Shown: piece by piece, positions 1-7,619 of the stretch | Position numbering within the stretch: the first letter of the stretch is position 1 | Layout of the letters: each line of letters begins with the position of its first letter | DNA from: Bacteroidota bacterium | Lineage (GTDB): Bacteria > Bacteroidota > Bacteroidia > Chitinophagales > Saprospiraceae | Direction of reading: 5' to 3' | DNA: 15,193 nucleotides | NCBI GenBank assembly: GCA_008501835.1 | Contig: QQUB01000620.1 | Location: 1 to 15,193 of the forward strand | The notes under the pieces: generated by a model | The model's input: only the letters and a program-made list of their open reading frames with translations | Database searches by the model: none | Told to the model about the DNA's origin: nothing | Made by a program: the position numbers and the translations under genes

Positions 1-308
1 GTCCTCGTTTTATTAAAGATTTGTTCATTGAAGCAAAAATTTGGTTGACCGATCAGACTGTACAGGCATTACCCGAAGCAGCAATTATAAAAGATGGGGC
101 TTCTTCTTATATCTATGCTGCGGCTGGTGAATCAGGTGAAGATGAGCTAAAATTTGAAAAAATTATGGTCATTCCCGGTGTTTCTGACAATGGTTTTACT
201 TCTGTAAAATTGATTGATGAAATGCCAGAAGGGATGAAAATTGTGGTCGATGGTGCTTATTACGTATATGCCCAATCCATGGCAGGAGAATTGGAGGATG
301 ATGATTAA
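1..308 (+). CDS. RND efflux periplasmic adaptor subunit (CzcB/CusB-like), C-terminal end only
   Basis: The frame is open from the left edge of the window (first full codon at base 3) to a TAA at 306-308, so only about 101 C-terminal residues are visible. The stretch FIEAKIWLTDQTVQALPEAA and the following beta-rich segment resemble the last beta-barrel and membrane-proximal domains of HlyD/CzcB membrane-fusion proteins, which bridge an inner-membrane RND pump and an outer-membrane channel in the periplasm. The acidic tail GELEDDD is unusual but harmless. The next gene is a PII-like protein, and a metal ATPase and CDF transporter follow, so a divalent-metal efflux pump is the likely assignment. 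The pump subunit itself is outside the window, and the substrate cannot be read from this fragment. Confidence 0.7.
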   Translation, partial: PRFIKDLFIEAKIWLTDQTVQALPEAAIIKDGASSYIYAAAGESGEDELKFEKIMVIPGVSDNGFTSVKLIDEMPEGMKIVVDGAYYVYAQSMAGELEDDD

Positions 309-314
309 AGGGAG

Positions 315-350
315 TGTCCGATGGTGAATCTAGAGATGAGCCATCGGGCA
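315..350 (+). terminator. hairpin between RND adaptor and PII-like gene
   Basis: TGTCCGATGG at 315-324 pairs with CCATCGGGCA at 341-350: ten pairs including one U-G, with a 16-nt loop. It begins 7 bases after the adaptor stop codon. A T-rich stretch follows only after about 20 bases, so this is not a textbook intrinsic terminator. It could be an attenuator or mRNA 3'-end stabiliser that lowers expression of the PII-like gene relative to the pump. Confidence 0.45.
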
Positions 351-398
351 GTTGGCTGCACAGTTAAGTTTTGATTTTTTAATTGAAAATAAAAAAAC

Positions 399-737
399 AT
401 GAAAGAAATAAAAGCATTCATCAAACCCTCAAGAGTAACAAATGTTGTGGAAGCTCTCGAAAAAGCTGGCTTCGAAAGCCTGACCCTTTCCAAGGGAGAA
501 GGAACCGGGACCCACGAACGACCGGATGCTACACTTGATTTAGAATTTTTTTTTACCAACAGTAAAGTGATAAAACTGGAATTGGTCTGTCAAAATGAGG
601 AAACCGAAAAAGCCATTCAGCTAATTTGCAAAAATGCCCGCTCTCCTGAACCTGGAGATGGAATCATTTACGTTACAGAAATTGTGAGTGCTAGCCGGAT
701 TAAGACTGGGGAATCTTTGAAGCGGTTTAATTTATAA
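399..737 (+). CDS. PII-like (GlnB-family) signalling protein linked to metal efflux
   Basis: The protein has 112 residues, the usual PII length, and the PII ferredoxin-like fold is suggested throughout. It opens with MKEIKAFIKPSRVTNVVEAL and ends with the family-type close PGDGIIYVTEIVSASRIKTGE (residues 85-105), corresponding to the B- and C-loop nucleotide-binding segments. The T-loop (about 36-56) is divergent and lacks the RGxEY uridylylation site around Tyr51, so classical GlnD uridylylation is unlikely. PII proteins are trimeric effector sensors that bind ATP or ADP. Variants of this kind occur beside CzcA/CusA-type pumps in Bacteroidota, and here the gene follows an RND adaptor by 90 bp, so a regulatory role on metal efflux is more plausible than nitrogen control. 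The ATG at 399 has no clear Shine-Dalgarno site but fits family N-termini exactly. Confidence 0.82.
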   Translation: MKEIKAFIKPSRVTNVVEALEKAGFESLTLSKGEGTGTHERPDATLDLEFFFTNSKVIKLELVCQNEETEKAIQLICKNARSPEPGDGIIYVTEIVSASRIKTGESLKRFNL

Positions 738-786
738 AAAAAAGTATCAATTTAATATTAGAAGTCTGATTATTGGGCAATTTCTT

Positions 787-836
787 CAAAGTGGAGCGAC
801 TCTTCCTTATCTTGATAAGCTGTCGCTTTTACTTTG
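787..836. terminator. long inverted repeat downstream of the PII-like gene
   Basis: Two stem blocks pair across the centre: CAAAGT (787-792) with ACTTTG (831-836), and AGCGAC (795-800) with GTCGCT (822-827). A smaller hairpin, TTATC/GATAA (807-811 and 814-818), sits in the loop. It lies between the PII-like gene and the deiminase and has T-rich bases inside rather than after the stem. A transcription boundary or mRNA-end structure is the simplest reading. Its presence argues against starting the deiminase at the upstream ATG at 834, which lies inside the structure. Confidence 0.45.
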
Positions 837-881
837 AATGCCAAACCAATAAAATTCACAATTTTTTCAAATCAAACAATT

Positions 882-2654
882 ATGAAAAGAACAACATTAT
901 CCTGGCTTTTATGTTCAATTTTATTTCTTCCAGCTGCTTTTTGTCAAACCGAAAACCTCCCAAGGGGTTTTTCCGCTGAAGAGTTAAGTTTACTTTCAAA
1001 AAACAAATATGTACCAGGAGTAGAATATTCTGGCATCATCGACCCACCAGAAGCTCCGGTTCGCGCAATGGCAGAGTGGGAGGAAATGCAGGCAATCGTC
1101 GTCACATGGAGAAGCTACAAGCCCATCTTGGCGGAAATCGTACAAGCAGCCAAAGAGGAGGTTAGAGTTGTGATAGTGAATAGCAATTTGAATTTATGTC
1201 AAAGTGAATTAACTGATTTTGGCGTTGATTGGCAATCCGGAAATGTTGAGTTTCTTCAAGCGCCGAGTAATAGTGTTTGGATAAGAGACTATGGTGCTAA
1301 TCCCGTTTATCTAAACGATGTGGATTCGCTGGCACTAGTGGACTGGATTTACAACCGCCCCCGTCCTCTCGACGATGTCGTTCCTGATGCGGTTGGCGAT
1401 TATTTCGGCTTACCGGTCTATTCGACTATAGAAGCCCCCTACGATCTTACACACCCCGGAGGCAATAATTTCTCAGACGGGATGGGGACTAATTTTTCCA
1501 GTAAGCTTGTGCTCGACGAAAACGGCGTGAATAATCAATGGGGGACGAGCAACCACACCGAGGAAGGCGTGGATAGTATTATGGAACAGTTTTATGGCAT
1601 TAACCGCTACATAAAGTTCGACAATTTACCATACGATGGCATCCATCACATAGACATGCACATGAAGTTGTTAAACGAGGAAACATTGCTTGTTGGCGAG
1701 TATCCAGAGGGTGTACCTGACCGAGAACAAATCGAGTTAAACACTCAGTATCTTCTCGATAATTTTACCACGCCTTTCGGGACACCATACAAAGTGGTGC
1801 GAATCCCGATGCCACCTCAATACGGAGAGTATCCCAGTGCAGGAGCACCCTTACGTACTTATGTTAATTCATTTATTGTTAATAAAACTGTGTTGCTACC
1901 GACCTACGAAGAACAATATGATACGACAGCACTTCGTATCTGGGGGGAAGCTATGCCTGGTTACAATATTGTGGGAATCAATTGCAACAGTATTATAAAT
2001 TCAGGTGGTGCTATTCATTGTATTGTCAAAGAGGTAGGTGTACAAGATCCATTACTCATACAACACAAGCAGTTGGAAGATATCCTAGACATCAATCCCC
2101 TTACTTATGATGTAGAGGTTGTGATACAACATAGAACTGGTGTTTCTTCAGCAAGCGTATTTTACACGATCGACCCTAACACAGGCTATGAGCAGATTGA
2201 ACTATCGTTAAGTGATACGACAGCGAATCTTTGGACAGGTTGGATTCCACAACAGCCAGACGGTTCGACTGTTTACTACTATATCCAAGCCACCTCCAAT
2301 TCCGGCAAGGAGGTTGTCCGGCCCTTGCCTGCCCCTGAAGGGTATTTTGATTTTAACATCAACCTTAGTACAGCAAATGAGGAAACAGTTCTCCCGGTTT
2401 TGAGTATGGGAGCTGTTTATCCCTCTCCTGCAAATGCTCTCACCTGTATTCCGATACAGGCAACAGGTAGTGAAGAGGCGGTTATTGCAATTACTGATGT
2501 ACTTGGACGCCCCGTGCAAATTGTTTTTTCTGGAAAACTGCCTAACGGTGACTCTAGGCATTACTTTTTGGCCAACCAACTTCCGGCAGGTATTTATTAT
2601 GTTGTACTAAGAAGTAACCATGCGGTTCAAACACAGAAGGTAATTGTTAATTAA
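882..2654 (+). CDS. secreted agmatine/peptidylarginine deiminase family protein with T9SS sorting domain
   Basis: The protein has 590 residues from the ATG at 882. This start gives a clean signal peptide (MKRT, hydrophobic core, AAFC-Q near residue 21); an upstream ATG at 834 would bury it. The catalytic domain is of the bacterial PAD/agmatine deiminase type (guanidino-modifying fold). Visible active-site landmarks are Asp136 in WIRDYG, His256 and Asp258 in HHIDMH, and Cys380 in NSGGAIHC. It should hydrolyse a guanidino group, either agmatine to N-carbamoylputrescine or protein arginine to citrulline. An Ig-like beta domain (about 400-490) and a Por/type A C-terminal sorting domain (about 510-590, YPSPAN to GIYYVV) follow. 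The protein is therefore expected to cross the outer membrane by type IX secretion, as Porphyromonas PPAD does. Surface location favours peptidylarginine over agmatine as substrate, but this is inference. Confidence 0.88.
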   Translation: MKRTTLSWLLCSILFLPAAFCQTENLPRGFSAEELSLLSKNKYVPGVEYSGIIDPPEAPVRAMAEWEEMQAIVVTWRSYKPILAEIVQAAKEEVRVVIVNSNLNLCQSELTDFGVDWQSGNVEFLQAPSNSVWIRDYGANPVYLNDVDSLALVDWIYNRPRPLDDVVPDAVGDYFGLPVYSTIEAPYDLTHPGGNNFSDGMGTNFSSKLVLDENGVNNQWGTSNHTEEGVDSIMEQFYGINRYIKFDNLPYDGIHHIDMHMKLLNEETLLVGEYPEGVPDREQIELNTQYLLDNFTTPFGTPYKVVRIPMPPQYGEYPSAGAPLRTYVNSFIVNKTVLLPTYEEQYDTTALRIWGEAMPGYNIVGINCNSIINSGGAIHCIVKEVGVQDPLLIQHKQLEDILDINPLTYDVEVVIQHRTGVSSASVFYTIDPNTGYEQIELSLSDTTANLWTGWIPQQPDGSTVYYYIQATSNSGKEVVRPLPAPEGYFDFNINLSTANEETVLPVLSMGAVYPSPANALTCIPIQATGSEEAVIAITDVLGRPVQIVFSGKLPNGDSRHYFLANQLPAGIYYVVLRSNHAVQTQKVIVN

Positions 2655-2706
2655 TATCGGAAGCTCCAGTGCTTTCATTCATTTTATTGATTGAAAAATA
2701 ATCAAA

Positions 2707-4740
2707 ATGAAAAAGGATTCGCATATACACACCTATGACGAACATGGCAGCATGACCTGTTGCTCTTTGGAAGAAAAAATTAACGCTAAAACGTCCCCAC
2801 TCATTGTTACTGCGAAAGAGAAACACCATGATGGCGACGGACATGCACACTCGCATGACCATGAAGGCGGATTGGGCTGGAAGGCCTATTTACCTGCATT
2901 AATTAGCTTGTTTTTTTTGCTGGTAGGGTTAGCTCTTGAGCATTGGTTGCAATATGGTCTTTTTAGCGGCTGGCCAAAATTCCTTTGGTATATGGCTGCT
3001 TATATTCCTGTTGGACTACCTGTTGTCATAGAAGCATGGGAAGCTTTACGAAAAGGAGAAATCTTTACGGAATTTTTTCTAATGAGCATTGCAACGATTG
3101 GTGCGTTTGCCATCGGCGAATATCCTGAAGGTGTAGCGGTCATGCTCTTTTATGCTGTCGGTGAATTGTTTCAAACAGCTGCCGTCAGCCGTGCAAAGTC
3201 CAACATCAAAGCCTTGTTGGATGTGCGTCCGAAAACAGCAACGGTTTTTAGGAATAATAGCTACTTTTCGGTAAATCCTGAAGCAGTTGGCATCGGTGAA
3301 ACTATACAGGTCAAAGTCGGGGAGAAAATCCCTTTAGATGGCATTTTGCTTTCCGAAAAAGCAGCTCTGAATACTGCTGCATTGACAGGCGAAAGCAAAC
3401 CGCGAAATGCTTTGAAAGGAGAAAAGGTAATGGCAGGTTCAATTAATCTCGATGGTGTGGTTGACCTAAAAGTAGAAAAACTATTTAATGACAGCTCGAT
3501 TGCCCGCATATTGGAGTTGGTACAAAACGCTACCTCCCGTAAATCAAAAACTGAATTGCTGATTAGGCGTTTGGCTAAAATTTATACGCCGATTGTGGTC
3601 TACCTGGCTATCGCTATTTGTATCATACCCTACTTTTTTGATTCGGAATATCAGTTTTCGGATTGGCTATACAGGGCATTGATATTCTTGGTTATTTCCT
3701 GCCCATGTGCATTGGTCATTTCTATTCCGTTGGGTTATTTCGGAGGATTGGGCGCAGCCTCCAGAAATGGATTACTTTTCAAAGGAGCAACCTATCTCGA
3801 CCAATTGACCAAAGTAAATACATTGGTCATGGATAAAACGGGTACGTTAACAAAAGGTGTTTTCAAGATAAAAGATATTGTTCTGACGAATGACTTATCC
3901 GAAAAAGAATTCATGAACTTATTGATGGCAGTTGAAGCAAAATCTACTCACCCAATTGCCAAGGCGATAATGGCATATTCAACTGATGAAAAACTACAGG
4001 AAGCCACCAATATTCAAGAATTTGCCGGTAAAGGATTAAAGGGAGAAGTTTCAGGAAAAACCCTTTTGGTTGGCAACAAAAAAATGATGGAGCAATTTAA
4101 TGTAGTTGTTCCCGTAGAAACAAATGACATTGTGGAAAGTATTGTTATAATGAGTGTCGAAGGTCAATTTGTAGGGTACGTTACAATTGCAGACGAACTG
4201 AAAAAAGATGCCCAGGAAAGTATCCAACAACTCCGAAAAGCAGGTATCAAGCATATTACGATGTTATCGGGTGACAAAGATTCTATCACTCAAAAAATCG
4301 CTAATGAATTGAGGATTGATAATGCAAAGGGAGGTTTACTGCCCGAAGATAAATTGAATGAAGTGGAGGCGATTAAAAAGGATGCAAGCAGAGTTGTAGC
4401 CTTCGTTGGAGATGGCATCAATGATGCACCTGTACTGGCAGCAAGTGATGTAGGTATTGCAATGGGTGGTTTGGGAAGTGATGTCGCTATTGAAACGGCA
4501 GATGTCATCATCCAGACTGACCAACCTTCCAAAATCGGGATAGGTATTAAAATCGGCAAATCAACTCAACGGATTATTTGGCAGAATATCGTTTTGGCAT
4601 TTGGAGTAAAAATCATCGTTTTGATATTGGGCGCAGGCGGTTTAGCAACGATGTGGGAAGCGGTGTTTGCGGATGTAGGGGTGGCGTTGTTGGCTATTTT
4701 GAATGCGGTGAGGCTGCAACGGATGGAGTGGGTAGAGTAA
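2707..4740 (+). CDS. P1B-type heavy-metal translocating ATPase (Zn/Cd/Pb class)
   Basis: The protein has 677 residues and a complete set of P-type motifs: TGES (227-230, actuator dephosphorylation), CPC in a membrane helix (332-334, metal site), DKTGT (376-380, Asp376 phosphorylated), HP (415-416, P1B signature) and GDGINDAP (568-575). Lys635 in FGVKII and Asp656 in FADVG match the Lys and Asp of ZntA-type P1B-2 pumps, which points to Zn, Cd or Pb rather than Cu. There is no standard CxxC HMA domain. Instead the N-terminus carries a CC pair (18-19) and a His/Asp-rich stretch (40-53) that probably binds metal. It exports metal from the cytoplasm across the inner membrane. The cut-down CDF transporter follows closely. 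The symbol zntA/cadA would be reasonable but is not assigned. Confidence 0.93.
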   Translation: MKKDSHIHTYDEHGSMTCCSLEEKINAKTSPLIVTAKEKHHDGDGHAHSHDHEGGLGWKAYLPALISLFFLLVGLALEHWLQYGLFSGWPKFLWYMAAYIPVGLPVVIEAWEALRKGEIFTEFFLMSIATIGAFAIGEYPEGVAVMLFYAVGELFQTAAVSRAKSNIKALLDVRPKTATVFRNNSYFSVNPEAVGIGETIQVKVGEKIPLDGILLSEKAALNTAALTGESKPRNALKGEKVMAGSINLDGVVDLKVEKLFNDSSIARILELVQNATSRKSKTELLIRRLAKIYTPIVVYLAIAICIIPYFFDSEYQFSDWLYRALIFLVISCPCALVISIPLGYFGGLGAASRNGLLFKGATYLDQLTKVNTLVMDKTGTLTKGVFKIKDIVLTNDLSEKEFMNLLMAVEAKSTHPIAKAIMAYSTDEKLQEATNIQEFAGKGLKGEVSGKTLLVGNKKMMEQFNVVVPVETNDIVESIVIMSVEGQFVGYVTIADELKKDAQESIQQLRKAGIKHITMLSGDKDSITQKIANELRIDNAKGGLLPEDKLNEVEAIKKDASRVVAFVGDGINDAPVLAASDVGIAMGGLGSDVAIETADVIIQTDQPSKIGIGIKIGKSTQRIIWQNIVLAFGVKIIVLILGAGGLATMWEAVFADVGVALLAILNAVRLQRMEWVE

Positions 4741-4767
4741 CAGTTTTAATCAATAATGTTTTTAAAA

Positions 4768-5559
4768 ATGAACAAAAGTACTTTTCACATTTCTAAAATG
4801 GATTGTTCTTCAGAAGAACAATTGATAAAAATGAAATTAGATGGATTTGATAATATCCAATACCTAGGCTTCGATTTACCTAATCGTAAACTTGCAGTTT
4901 ACCATAGTGGTGAGGTTTTAAAAATACAGCAGGCTATTCAGGAACTTCAACTTGGCGACAGGTTAGAAAGCACTATCGAGGAAGACGCTCCATTATCCGA
5001 AAAAGTATCATTGGAACGTAAGGTTTTATGGTGGGTTCTTGGGATCAATTTCGGTTTTTTTGTTTTTGAAATGGTTTTTGGCTGGCTGTCAAATTCTATG
5101 GGGCTGATTGCAGACTCTTTAGATATGTTAGCAGATTCCTTTGTATATGCCCTAAGTCTTATGGTTGTTGGGGCGGTGGCGGCACGTAAAAAACAAATTG
5201 CAGGCGTAAGTGGCTATATTCAATTAGGGCTAGCCCTAACCGGTTTTTTGGAAGTTATCCGACGTTTTTTGGGGTATGGAGATATTCCGGTTTTCTAAGT
5301 AATGATTGTGGTATCAATATTAGCATTAATAGGGAATATGGTTTCTCTTTGGCTAATCCAGAAAACAAAAAGTCAAGAAGCCCACATGCAGGCAAGTTAC
5401 ATTTTTACATCCAATGATATTATTATCAATTTAGGCGTTATCATTGCAGGAGTATTGGTTTATTTCACCGAATCCCGTTTACCGGATTTGATTATTGGTA
5501 GTATTGTTTTTGTAGTTGTACTTAGAGGAGCATTTAGAATTTTAAAACTCGCTAAATAA
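4768..5559 (+). pseudogene. CDF-type cation efflux transporter with N-terminal HMA-like domain, interrupted by an in-frame TAA
   Basis: Two open segments, 4768-5298 and 5302-5559, lie in the same frame and together read as one transporter. Residues 1-64 form an HMA-like domain with MDCSSEEQ. The membrane part carries the CDF-like acidic site DSLDMLAD (Asp116, Asp119, Asp123). The second piece, beginning VMIVVSILALIGN and including SNDIIINLGVIIAG, supplies the last helices. The break is a single TAA at 5296-5298 in GDIPVF-stop-VMIVV with no shift of frame, so one substitution explains it. Part one alone (176 residues) would lack later membrane helices. Readthrough, a split but functional pair, or a sequencing error remain possible. 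The gene sits 27 bp after the P1B ATPase stop and is probably co-transcribed with it. An alternative ATG is at 4756, but MNKSTFHISKMDC fits the family better. Confidence 0.78.
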
Positions 5560-5698
5560 CCAATATGTCATTAATTTTTCTGGTTTTTCTCTCCTGATGT
5601 CTGATATCAATAAATCACCTCGATAGATTGGTTTTTAAGCTGTTTGCCTTTTTGGGAAGTTGGGTTTTTTACATTTTTTTAAAAACTAAGTATTGCAA

Positions 5699-6235
5699 AT
5701 GAGTTTTAGACATACGGCTACCAGCTATGCTGGGTTTTTTCGCATACTTCTTACCCCTTTAACATTCATTTATCTAACTGATCATGAATTTAAAAAGGAG
5801 GCTCTTCTTTGCTTAGTTATTTTGACAATAATTAGCAAAATAGTTGACGGCTATTTCTGTAGGAAATTTAACGAGGTGTCCAATTTTGGAGCGTTCTTTG
5901 ATTTTATTACTGACAAAATATTCGTATGTACAACCATGATAATTTTAAGTATTACAATTGAAGTTCCTCTTTGGATTACTTTAGTTATTATTAACCGTGA
6001 ATTTTTGGTAATGGGAATTAGGGTTTTTTCAGCAAGCGAAGGGTTTATTATTCCTGCCAGGATTTGGGGGAAACTCAAGACTATAGTGATATTTGCGGCA
6101 ATTGTTGCTCTTCTGTTAAATTCGCAATTAAATTATTTATTATTCCTGATCGGAGTAGGTTTGACAACGATATCCTTTATTGATTACACATTTATAGTCG
6201 TTAAGTACATTAGGGAAAGTGCAAAAATCTTCTGA
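5699..6235 (+). CDS. CDP-alcohol phosphatidyltransferase family protein (PgsA-like), variant active site
   Basis: The product has 178 residues from the ATG at 5699; a TTG at 5693 would add two residues. It is hydrophobic with several membrane helices. The N-terminal RILLTPLTF and the segment NREFLVMGIR resemble phosphatidylglycerophosphate synthase. The family motif DxxDGxxARx8GxxxDxxxD is recognisable as DGYFCR, Gly64, Asp68 and Asp72, all at correct spacing. However, the first Asp is Lys47 and the usual Ala before Arg55 is Cys. In this family the four Asp residues bind the catalytic metals and the CDP-alcohol, so activity is doubtful or the substrate differs. It is not in an obvious operon: 139 bp separate it from the transporter and 82 bp from the recombinase. 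It may be a decayed or repurposed phospholipid-synthesis paralogue. Confidence 0.75.
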   Translation: MSFRHTATSYAGFFRILLTPLTFIYLTDHEFKKEALLCLVILTIISKIVDGYFCRKFNEVSNFGAFFDFITDKIFVCTTMIILSITIEVPLWITLVIINREFLVMGIRVFSASEGFIIPARIWGKLKTIVIFAAIVALLLNSQLNYLLFLIGVGLTTISFIDYTFIVVKYIRESAKIF

Positions 6236-6317
6236 AAAAATAAAAAATTCAAATAAGAAGAATGTCAAATTCAACCCTCTTTATTAGTTTAAAAAACACC
6301 TTAAACTTGATGAAGTA

Positions 6318-7268
6318 ATGAGGGAAAAGAATATCCAAAAATTATTTAATCAATATATAGCCGAGTGTGAGTATACTAGAGATTTACGCCCCGCCACCAT
6401 TTGGGGGTATAAAAACTGTTTTCACCTTTTTCAAAAACTGGTACCTAACATTGAAACGACTGATCAATTATCACCTGCAGTTTTGACAGAATTTTTTGAA
6501 ATTTTGAGTACGCGGAAAAGAATTGTAGGGAAAAATACTGAAAAAGTTGGTATAAAGGGATCAACCAAAATTGGATATTGGAGGAGGTTAAATTCCTTTT
6601 TTAAATGGATGGTCATTCGTGGTAGCATAGAACAAAACCACCTTAAAGATATTAAACCGGCAGCCCCTGTTTATGAGGATTTGAAAGTGCTAAAGCGCCA
6701 TCATATTGATAAAATGATTGCAGCCATCAAATTAAACTCAAAGAACTCCTTTTTAGAAAAAAGGGATATGGCGATATTATTTACGTTATTCTTTTGTGGG
6801 ATTCGAAAAGGAGAACTGCTATCACTTAGAGTTCAAGATATTTCCCTTAAAGGAAAGAACCCAACACTAACTATTAACGGAGCCACATCTAAATCCAGAA
6901 GTACACGGAAAATTCCAATAAATAGGAGGTTGATTTCTCCTCTCCAGGATTACATTGAGGAGCGAAAAAGAAAAAAGTACAAATCAGAATTTTTTTGGGT
7001 TTCAAGTTTAAATGATGCCAGGTTAACTTCCTTTGGCTTAAAGCACTGGGTGGATAGGTTAAAAAAATCTTCTGGAGTTAAGTTTCACCTCCATCAATTT
7101 CGACACACTTTCACATGTGCTTTGGATGAGAAAAATGTAAGTGCTTCAAAGATTCAGAAGCTACTTGGGCATTCAGATTTACGAATGACTCAGAGATATT
7201 TACGGTCAACAAGGCCTGAAGATTTAAGAGATGAAATCAATTCACTAAGTATTGATATTTTGATATAA
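6318..7268 (+). CDS. tyrosine recombinase / phage-type integrase (XerC/D-like) 1
   Basis: The protein has 316 residues. An N-terminal SAM-like core-binding domain (about 1-115) is followed by the catalytic domain. Active-site residues are visible: Arg163 in GIRKGELL, a Lys in SKSRSTRK (about 192), His259 and Arg262 in HLHQFRH, His285 in LLGHSD and the nucleophile Tyr294 in QRYL. All are present, so it should be able to cut and rejoin DNA through a 3'-phosphotyrosine. The ATG at 6318 has no strong Shine-Dalgarno. The TAA stop (7266-7268) lies inside the -10 box of the next promoter, so the gene abuts the tRNA/RT segment directly. It may be the recombinase that moves that segment, or the remnant of another element. 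It is clearly diverged from recombinase 2 in this window. Confidence 0.92.
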   Translation: MREKNIQKLFNQYIAECEYTRDLRPATIWGYKNCFHLFQKLVPNIETTDQLSPAVLTEFFEILSTRKRIVGKNTEKVGIKGSTKIGYWRRLNSFFKWMVIRGSIEQNHLKDIKPAAPVYEDLKVLKRHHIDKMIAAIKLNSKNSFLEKRDMAILFTLFFCGIRKGELLSLRVQDISLKGKNPTLTINGATSKSRSTRKIPINRRLISPLQDYIEERKRKKYKSEFFWVSSLNDARLTSFGLKHWVDRLKKSSGVKFHLHQFRHTFTCALDEKNVSASKIQKLLGHSDLRMTQRYLRSTRPEDLRDEINSLSIDILI

Positions 7269-7307
7269 TGACATTGTCAAACAATAAAATTAAATAGATC
7301 GCTCGCA
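7261..7307 (+). promoter_or_regulatory. extended -10 promoter and leader upstream of the split tRNA-Thr (left edge module)
   Basis: TG at 7261-7262, one base, then TATAAT at 7264-7269 form an extended -10 overlapping the recombinase stop codon. The predicted start is near 7276, where a leader GTCAAACAAT begins and runs through AT-rich bases to TCGCTCGCA (7299-7307), 48 bp before the tRNA. The same order of elements at the same promoter-to-leader spacing recurs at 10631-10683. The segment also contains a short perfect palindrome, TGACATTGTCA (7269-7279). Confidence 0.6.
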
Positions 7308-7355
7308 TGGCTTTTTTTATGGTAAATACGGTCCTTTACAAAATCAAATAAACAT

Positions 7356-7619
7356 GCCATTGTAGCTCAGTTGGTAGAGCACTCCCATGGTTATCGCATA
7401 GCCCACTATTTCGGAAACGAAACAGTGAATCCCGAATAACGGTTAAAGTCCTGAGATATGGATCAGACCGTGGCGACACTCTCGCCCGAACGACTGACAA
7501 GGGGCGCTAAGTCATATGATATGCGTAAGATACAGTCTAGTCCTCTTATAAGTTCACACAGGACGAAGTAGAGGTGTAAACGAAGGGAGAGGTCTGCGGT
7601 TCGATCCCGCACAATGGCT
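7356..7619 (+). tRNA. tRNA-Thr(GGT), interrupted by a group I intron
   Basis: The two exons are 7356-7391 and 7583-7619. Joined, they give a full cloverleaf. The acceptor is GCCATTG with CAATGGC, and the D-arm is GCTC with GAGC. The anticodon stem is CTCCC with GGGAG around the loop ATGGTAA, with anticodon GGT. The T-arm is TGCGG-TTCGATC-CCGCA, and the discriminator is T. CCA is not encoded. The insertion lies between positions 36 and 37, directly after the anticodon. Without splicing this tRNA cannot work, so its function depends on the intron. A second, intact tRNA-Thr(GGT) lies at 10929-11002, which would make this copy dispensable to the host. The discriminator base is also the first base of the TCA that encodes, on the other strand, the stop codon of the RT. 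Confidence 0.93.
7392..7582 (+). ncRNA. self-splicing group I intron (191 nt, no ORF) in tRNA-Thr
   Basis: The core can be drawn from the sequence. P1 is GGT|TAT-CGC-ATA-GCC (7389-7403) and places a U-G pair exactly at the 5' splice site. P2 is CACT/AGTG plus TTTCG-GAAA-CGAAA (7404-7427). P3 is CCC (7431-7433) with GGG near 7501-7504. P4 is ACGGT (7439-7443) with ACCGT (7467-7471), and P5 is TCC/GGA inside it. P6 is GGCG/CGCC (7472-7486). P7 is GACTG (7492-7496) with CAGTC (7533-7537), P8 is CATA-TGA-TATG, and P9 is GTCC/GGAC (7540-7564). AAGATACAGTC resembles the conserved S element. The last intron base is G7582 and the last exon-1 base is T, as group I chemistry requires. It is among the small bacterial group I introns, near the size of those in Azoarcus tRNA-Ile and cyanobacterial tRNA-Leu. 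Confidence 0.9.

Noticed and set aside
834..881. Upstream ATG for the deiminase
   Set aside because: It would add 16 residues before a clean signal peptide and lies in an inverted repeat; the ATG at 882 is preferred.
7392..7582. Random insertion or damage in the tRNA gene
   Set aside because: U at the end of exon 1, G at the end of the intron, the P1 U-G pair and a complete P3-P8 core make a group I intron the only reasonable reading.
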